Notes under the pieces: model-generated
What the model saw: the letters and a program-made list of their open reading frames with translations, nothing else
Databases searched by the model: none
Told to the model about the DNA's origin: nothing
In this document: piece by piece, positions 59,593 through 64,000 of the stretch
Position numbering within the stretch: the stretch's first letter is position 1
Layout: each line of letters opens with the position of its first letter
NCBI RefSeq assembly: GCF_030345715.1
Contig: NZ_JAUASX010000001.1
Coordinates: forward strand, 434,001 to 498,000
Direction of reading: 5' to 3'
From: Solimonas sp. SE-A11
Lineage (GTDB): Bacteria; Pseudomonadota; Gammaproteobacteria; Nevskiales; Nevskiaceae
Length of the DNA stretch: 64,000 nucleotides
Position numbers and translations under genes: made by a program

Positions 59593-60731
59593 ATTCATTG
59601 GCGAAGACGAAAGAAATCGTAGTTCGCGCTCTGCATACCAAACAGGGCCTGGATCTGGACGTTTATGCGTTCTTCATCCGCGGATCAGACATCGTTCGGG
59701 TGGCAGATATATCCCGCATCGAAAGGGATGAGGCTGAGACCCTTAAGGGATTCCAACGGCCTGAAATTCAGACGCACGTTCGGGGCATCGTCGACTATCT
59801 TAAGCAGGGCAACGTCCTCTTTCCTAACGCAATCATCCTCGCGTTGTCGCAAGACATTCGCTTTGCTTCCTCTCGTGGTACGCGTCCGAGCGGGGACGAA
59901 GGCATAGCGCAGAGCGGGACTCTCACCATCCCCATCTACGATGAGGGACACCGGGCTGCCTGGATCGTAGATGGGCAGCAGCGCTCCTTGGCCTTAGCCC
60001 AGGCTGCCAGTAACGAACTCGCTGTTCCGGTAATTGCGTTTGTATCAGACAGCCTGGAAATCCAGAGGGAGCAGTTCATTTTAGTTAATAAGGCCAGACC
60101 CCTGCCGACTCGACTTATCAATGAACTGCTCCCCGAGACTCGATCAGTTTTACTTCCCCGCGATCTCAGCATTCGCCGCGTACCCTCTGAATTGTGCGGG
60201 CTGCTTGGCCGTGATCCGCGATCCCCTTTCCTCGGTCTAATTAAGCGGCCGTCAGATGGCCAGCGTGGCGGCAAGGCTGTGATCACAGACACCGCTGTGG
60301 TCAATATGATCAAGAACAGCATGAACAGCCCATTGGGGGCACTGGCAGCGTTCCGCTCCGCGGGGCAGGGAAGAGACGCAGTTGATGTGGAGGGCATGTA
60401 TGGATTGCTTACGGCCTTTTGGTCTGCCGTCAAAGCAGTCTTCCCCGAGGCATGGGGACTGGACCCTCGGCAAAGTCGCCTAATGCACTCGGCCGGCATC
60501 GAGGCGATGGGCACACTGATGGATTGCATTTGTGGCCGAGTTCAGTTCGGCGGAGATTCGACGATTTTGGAGCGCGAACTACAGCTCGTAGCCCCTCACT
60601 GCCGATGGACTCAGGGCAACTGGGACGGTCTGGGGCTTGCCTGGAACGAAGTACAGAACACCCCGCGCGACATTCGTCGCCTTCAAAGCGCACTGGTACA
60701 GGCCTACACCGCAGCAGGTGCTCGCCGGTGA
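59589..60731 (+). CDS. dpdB: DGQHR-domain protein, DpdB-like (first copy)
   Basis: A GTG start at 59589 overlaps the preceding stop (GTGA). The 380-residue protein has the DGQHR domain: FQRPEIQTHVRGIVDYL (55-71) and VDGQQR (127-132), with IVNKARPLPTRLINELLP further on. DGQHR/DndB-type proteins bind DNA and hydrolyse ATP; in Dpd systems DpdB helps DpdA insert the base. A paralogue of this gene lies downstream at 62017. Confidence 0.85.
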   Translation: MNSLAKTKEIVVRALHTKQGLDLDVYAFFIRGSDIVRVADISRIERDEAETLKGFQRPEIQTHVRGIVDYLKQGNVLFPNAIILALSQDIRFASSRGTRPSGDEGIAQSGTLTIPIYDEGHRAAWIVDGQQRSLALAQAASNELAVPVIAFVSDSLEIQREQFILVNKARPLPTRLINELLPETRSVLLPRDLSIRRVPSELCGLLGRDPRSPFLGLIKRPSDGQRGGKAVITDTAVVNMIKNSMNSPLGALAAFRSAGQGRDAVDVEGMYGLLTAFWSAVKAVFPEAWGLDPRQSRLMHSAGIEAMGTLMDCICGRVQFGGDSTILERELQLVAPHCRWTQGNWDGLGLAWNEVQNTPRDIRRLQSALVQAYTAAGARR

Positions 60732-62020
60732 AGTTTCTCTATTCCGACACCCAGGACTACGTCGATCCGAACTACGATTTCATCAACGATCGATCAAGCC
60801 CGAAAAGAGAGCGGTATTGGGATGACGTCTATGCGCATGAACTCATGCGCACGCCGCCCTATGATGGCCTTCTCGTCGCAATGAGCGCCGTGCGCAAGGC
60901 AGATGGCGTGGCGTCATCCAAGGTTAGATATTCGACGGCGGAAGAGCAGAGGTTGCTGCGAGTTGGTGCCAGAAAGTTTCTTCGTTTCGATGGGAAAAAC
61001 TGTAAAGACCTAATGCTCATGGGGGATTGCGGCGCGTTCGCCTATGCGGATCAGAAAGAGCCTGCCTACACCCCTGAGGAGGTTGTTCAGTTCTACCTCG
61101 ACGCTGAGTTCACACACGGCGTTTCTCCGGACCATATCATTTTCGAGTGTGACCTAGAGAATCCCCCTGCCGCTCAGATGACAGAGGCAGCAAGACGCTC
61201 CGAAATAACACTGGAGAATGCTCGAAAGTTCATTAAGTTGGTCCGCAAAGAGGGAGACTTCTTCGAGCCGATGGGGGCTGTCCAGGGGTGGTCGCCGAAG
61301 AGCATGGCAAAAGCCGCGAAGGATTTGGTCCGGATGGGATACCAATATCTTGCCGTGGGCGGCTTGGTGCCACTGAAGGTCGATGCGATCAAGGTAGTAC
61401 TAGAGGCTATCCGTCGTGAAATTGGACCGGAGCCGAAACTACATTTGCTTGGATTTGCGAAGGCTGATCATATTGATCAGTTCGCAAGCTACGGCATCAC
61501 GAGTTTTGACTCCACCTCGCCGCTGATTCGTGCCTTCAAGGATGAAAAGGCGAACTACTACATCGAGAATTCTTCTGGTGGCTTGGATTATTACACAGCG
61601 ATCCGTATTCCTCAGGCATTGGAAAACAGCCGCCTGATGCAAGGAATCAAGCGCGGTCTATTCGATGCGGAAGATCTTCTGAAGCGGGAGCAGAAGGCGC
61701 TGAAGGCCCTGAGGGACTTCGATCGTAACAAGGGCAAGGTTTCTGGAACGCTCGACGCAGTGATGGACTACCACCAGTTCCTCGTACTCGGCGAAGGCGA
61801 GGACGAGAAGACACAGCTTAATGCCTTGGCCAAGACCCGCTCCCGCGTCGAGCGCACGTTGGAAGACCGCCCTTGGAAACGATGCCAGTGCGATGTCTGC
61901 CAGAGCGTGGGCGTCGAGGTAATTATTTTTAGATCAAGCAACCGCAACAAGCGCCGCGGCTTTCACAACCTCGGTGTCTACCATCAGCACGTACAAAACA
62001 CCTTGGGAAAAATTTCGTGA
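60728..62020 (+). CDS. dpdA: DpdA, DNA 7-deazaguanine transglycosylase
   Basis: A GTG start at 60728 overlaps the dpdB stop. The 430-residue TGT-like TIM barrel has candidate catalytic Asp100 (MGDCGAF) and Asp261 (GITSFDSTSPL), both matching the TGT pattern, and a C-terminal zinc site CQCDVCQ (Cys386, Cys388, Cys391) with a nearby His. It would exchange guanine in DNA for preQ0 or a derivative, in analogy with tRNA TGT. The longer frame from 60419 overlaps dpdB and is not used. Confidence 0.88.
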   Translation: MKFLYSDTQDYVDPNYDFINDRSSPKRERYWDDVYAHELMRTPPYDGLLVAMSAVRKADGVASSKVRYSTAEEQRLLRVGARKFLRFDGKNCKDLMLMGDCGAFAYADQKEPAYTPEEVVQFYLDAEFTHGVSPDHIIFECDLENPPAAQMTEAARRSEITLENARKFIKLVRKEGDFFEPMGAVQGWSPKSMAKAAKDLVRMGYQYLAVGGLVPLKVDAIKVVLEAIRREIGPEPKLHLLGFAKADHIDQFASYGITSFDSTSPLIRAFKDEKANYYIENSSGGLDYYTAIRIPQALENSRLMQGIKRGLFDAEDLLKREQKALKALRDFDRNKGKVSGTLDAVMDYHQFLVLGEGEDEKTQLNALAKTRSRVERTLEDRPWKRCQCDVCQSVGVEVIIFRSSNRNKRRGFHNLGVYHQHVQNTLGKIS

Positions 62021-63090
62021 CGGTCTTCCGATACCCCGCCATCAGGGCGCGCCAAGCTCCCAAGCATGATGTTTTCGTTTTTGCGGCGCACCCCAAAGAG
62101 GTGCTGCAGTTTGCGCAGATAGAGCGCGTTGGCCGCGCTGACGACGGGAAGCTGAAAGGTTTTCAACGACACCAAATTGCCTCGCATATCCGCGACATCC
62201 GGGACTATCTGCAACGTGACGATGCTCTGCTTCCCAACGCTGTTATCGTTGCTTTCATCGGAGGAACGCACGTCAAGAACGTTGGCGATGGAAGGCTCGA
62301 GGTTGTCATAAACGACAAGAACGGGCCGCCGGGCTTCGTAGTCGACGGGCAGCAAAGGCTTACGGCCCTCTCGGGTCTCGACAAGCCGAGCTTCCAGGTT
62401 TTCGTTTCAGCCGTGGTGTGTAAGGACTACGACGAACTCAGGCAGCAGTTTGTACTTATAAATAATACCCGGCCCCTGCCAAAATCTCTGATCTACGAGC
62501 TCCTGCCTACGGTCGATGGTTTGCCGGAACGCTATACGGCCCGCCGATTCGCTGCGAAGGTGGTTGAAAGGCTCAACTTCACGGGAGGGCGTGCTCTGCG
62601 GGGCGAAATTCGTCAGCACACGAATCCGGGTGGGGTAATTAGCGATACTGCCATGCAGAAATTGGTGATGAACTCAACGGCCCATGGCGCTCTTAGAGAG
62701 TTCATCCAGGCAGAGGATCGCGAGAATCTTGCGGTGTCCCTCATCAACGAGTTCTTCGAGGCTGTCGCCGACACCTTTGGAGGCGAGTGGGTGGGCATGA
62801 CGCCGCGTGTATCGCGGCTTCGTCATGGAGCGGGCATTGTGGCTATGGGCTTCGTCATGGACCTCCTGTACTCCCATGAGGGCGCCAGATTGAAGAAGGA
62901 CTTTAAGCCGGCTTTGGAATTGCTCAAGCCATATACGGCGTGGACTTCAGGCCACTGGAAGATTGAGGATCGTGAGTTTCACTGGAACGATATTCAGAAC
63001 ACCCCCACGGACATCGATTTGCTGACGCGTTTCCTCGTTACGACGGTCAAGCGTCAGTTGCGCAAGCTGCATCGAGTTGCGAATAGCTGA
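62017..63090 (+). CDS. dpdB: DGQHR-domain protein, DpdB-like (second copy)
   Basis: A GTG start overlaps the dpdA stop (GTGA). The 357-residue paralogue of the gene at 59589 has matching motifs [18 protein letters not shown] (49-66) and VDGQQR (109-114), and a similar ending ([25 protein letters not shown], compared with WNEVQNTPRDIRR). The two may form a heteromeric DNA-binding unit or act at different steps. Confidence 0.85.
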   Translation: MTVFRYPAIRARQAPKHDVFVFAAHPKEVLQFAQIERVGRADDGKLKGFQRHQIASHIRDIRDYLQRDDALLPNAVIVAFIGGTHVKNVGDGRLEVVINDKNGPPGFVVDGQQRLTALSGLDKPSFQVFVSAVVCKDYDELRQQFVLINNTRPLPKSLIYELLPTVDGLPERYTARRFAAKVVERLNFTGGRALRGEIRQHTNPGGVISDTAMQKLVMNSTAHGALREFIQAEDRENLAVSLINEFFEAVADTFGGEWVGMTPRVSRLRHGAGIVAMGFVMDLLYSHEGARLKKDFKPALELLKPYTAWTSGHWKIEDREFHWNDIQNTPTDIDLLTRFLVTTVKRQLRKLHRVANS

Positions 63091-63097
63091 GGATTCC

Positions 63098-63805
63098 ATG
63101 AAGACTACTGCACTCGTTCTATTCTCCGGCGGGCAAGATTCCACGACTTGCTTGGCATGGGCCTTGGAGAAGTACGATGCGGTCGAGACGATCGGGTTCG
63201 ACTATGGACAGCGACATAGGATAGAGCTTGAGTGTCGTCGGGTCGTCCTCGACTCCATTGTCGAGCGCTTTCCGGTTTGGGCGCCGAAGCTTGGTATAGA
63301 CCACATGCTTGATCTTGGCCTGCTGGGCGCAATAAGCGACACCGCGCTGACCGCTCAAAAGAAGATCGATTTCGAACAGACGGGCCTTCCGAACACCTTC
63401 GTGCCTGGTCGAAACCTCCTGTTCTTCACACTGGCTGCCGCTGTGGCGTACCGCCGCGGGCACAAGGTCCTCGTCGGCGGAATGTGCGAGACGGACTACT
63501 CGGGTTACCCAGACTGCCGCGATGACACGTTGAAAGCCCTGCAGGTTGCTTTGAACCTTGGGCTCAATGCGCGCCTGGTGGTCGAGACACCGTTGATGTG
63601 GATCGACAAGGCCCAGACTTGGGCCATGGCCCAGCAACTGGGGGGCGACGCTCTCGTGACCCTGATACGTGACAAGACTCATACCTGCTATATGGGCAAT
63701 CGAGAGGCCCGCCACGCCTGGGGCTATGGCTGCGGAACCTGTCCTGCATGCGAACTGCGGCAGAAGGGCTATGAAGCCTTTGTTCGTGGGGAGGCCGCTA
63801 TATGA
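63098..63805 (+). CDS. queC: QueC, 7-cyano-7-deazaguanine synthase
   Basis: A 235-residue protein with the PP-loop ATPase motif SGGQDS (10-15) and a C-terminal zinc-binding region with CYMGN and [12 protein letters not shown]. QueC uses ATP and ammonia to convert CDG to preQ0, the nitrile precursor of the DNA base inserted by DpdA. It starts seven bases after the second dpdB-like gene. A duplicated or dedicated queC in Dpd islands is typical. Confidence 0.9.
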   Translation: MKTTALVLFSGGQDSTTCLAWALEKYDAVETIGFDYGQRHRIELECRRVVLDSIVERFPVWAPKLGIDHMLDLGLLGAISDTALTAQKKIDFEQTGLPNTFVPGRNLLFFTLAAAVAYRRGHKVLVGGMCETDYSGYPDCRDDTLKALQVALNLGLNARLVVETPLMWIDKAQTWAMAQQLGGDALVTLIRDKTHTCYMGNREARHAWGYGCGTCPACELRQKGYEAFVRGEAAI

Positions 63806-64000
63806 AATCGCCCGTCATCTTGACCGTCGCGTCGGCTGGCTTTGAAGCGGCGCGCCAAGTGGATGTTCTTCCCGAGGGACATCGATGCCGGTCGCTGCAT
63901 GGCCATAGCTTTCGCACGACTGTTTTTGCGCAACTGCCTGAAGATTTCGCTGCTTTCCCCGGTGGGGAGGTCGATGCGCTGCGCGAAAGACTGGAAAGCT
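63802..64000 (+). CDS. queD: QueD-like 6-carboxytetrahydropterin synthase, partial (5' end)
   Basis: The ATG overlaps the queC stop by four bases. The visible 66 residues contain [17 protein letters not shown], with Cys29 and the HGH pair His33/His35 of the QueD/PTPS family. QueD acts upstream of QueC in preQ0 synthesis. The first zinc-ligand His of the usual FxAAH segment is Arg17 here (FEAARQV), which is unusual. The 3' end lies beyond the window. Confidence 0.8.
   Translation, partial: MKSPVILTVASAGFEAARQVDVLPEGHRCRSLHGHSFRTTVFAQLPEDFAAFPGGEVDALRERLES

Overview
The window looks like chromosome of a high-GC gammaproteobacterium, most likely Xanthomonadales (Lysobacteraceae or a near relative). 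This rests on base composition, the protein families seen, and a short intergenic hairpin built around a TTCGACAGGCTCAGGACGAA core of the kind scattered in those genomes. No rRNA, tRNA or CRISPR array was seen. Everything here was read by eye from the sequence; no database search was possible.

Layout. (1) 1-16.1 kb is ordinary chromosome: a secreted serine hydrolase with Ig-like repeats (cut by the window edge), LysR and AraC regulators, a DUF6351 hydrolase-like lipoprotein, small proteins, a haem-oxygenase-like di-iron protein, an SDR, a DHA2 efflux pump, an SRPBCC protein, a DapA-fold protein that has lost its catalytic residues, a DUF1905 protein and a nitroreductase. (2) 16.2-25.8 kb is a lasso-peptide cluster: two precursor genes inside a 575-bp tandem duplication, a PqqD-like leader-binding protein (B1), a transglutaminase-like leader peptidase (B2) and an asparagine-synthetase-like cyclase (C), plus five candidate tailoring enzymes (HPr-kinase-like kinase, sulfotransferase, PRMT-like methyltransferase, SET-domain protein, ATP-grasp protein). 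No exporter or isopeptidase gene is visible. Copies of the 3' end of the nitroreductase gene lie on both sides, and a third copy follows. (3) 27.5-29.9 kb holds a possible PD-(D/E)XK nuclease, an SH3-like protein and an HNH protein.

(4) 29.95-36.9 kb is a Tn7-like transposition module (tnsA, tnsB split into two overlapping genes, tnsC, tniQ, one unknown gene) with one transposon end that carries an array of TnsB-type repeats. The other end was not located. (5) 37.0-39.8 kb holds three unknown genes. (6) 40.4-55.5 kb is a compact five-gene operon: a multi-spanning membrane protein, a protein with peptidoglycan-binding-like and lysozyme-like segments, a lipoprotein, and two giant proteins of 1775 and 1967 residues that I could not assign to any family. 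It is the best candidate for an undescribed system. (7) 55.7-58.4 kb holds a DUF6557-like protein, a lipoprotein, an XRE regulator and a HEPN/OST-HTH-like protein.

(8) 58.6-64 kb is the start of a Dpd operon for 7-deazaguanine DNA modification: a DUF6884/YaaA-like protein, a DGQHR protein, the DNA transglycosylase DpdA, a second DGQHR protein, QueC and the start of a QueD-like protein. Most of its genes overlap by four bases, so they are probably translated as a coupled set: QueC and QueD make preQ0, DpdA inserts it into DNA, and the DGQHR proteins assist. The lower GC content and foreign character from about 27.5 kb onward suggest that the right half of the window is an accumulated mobile and defence island.
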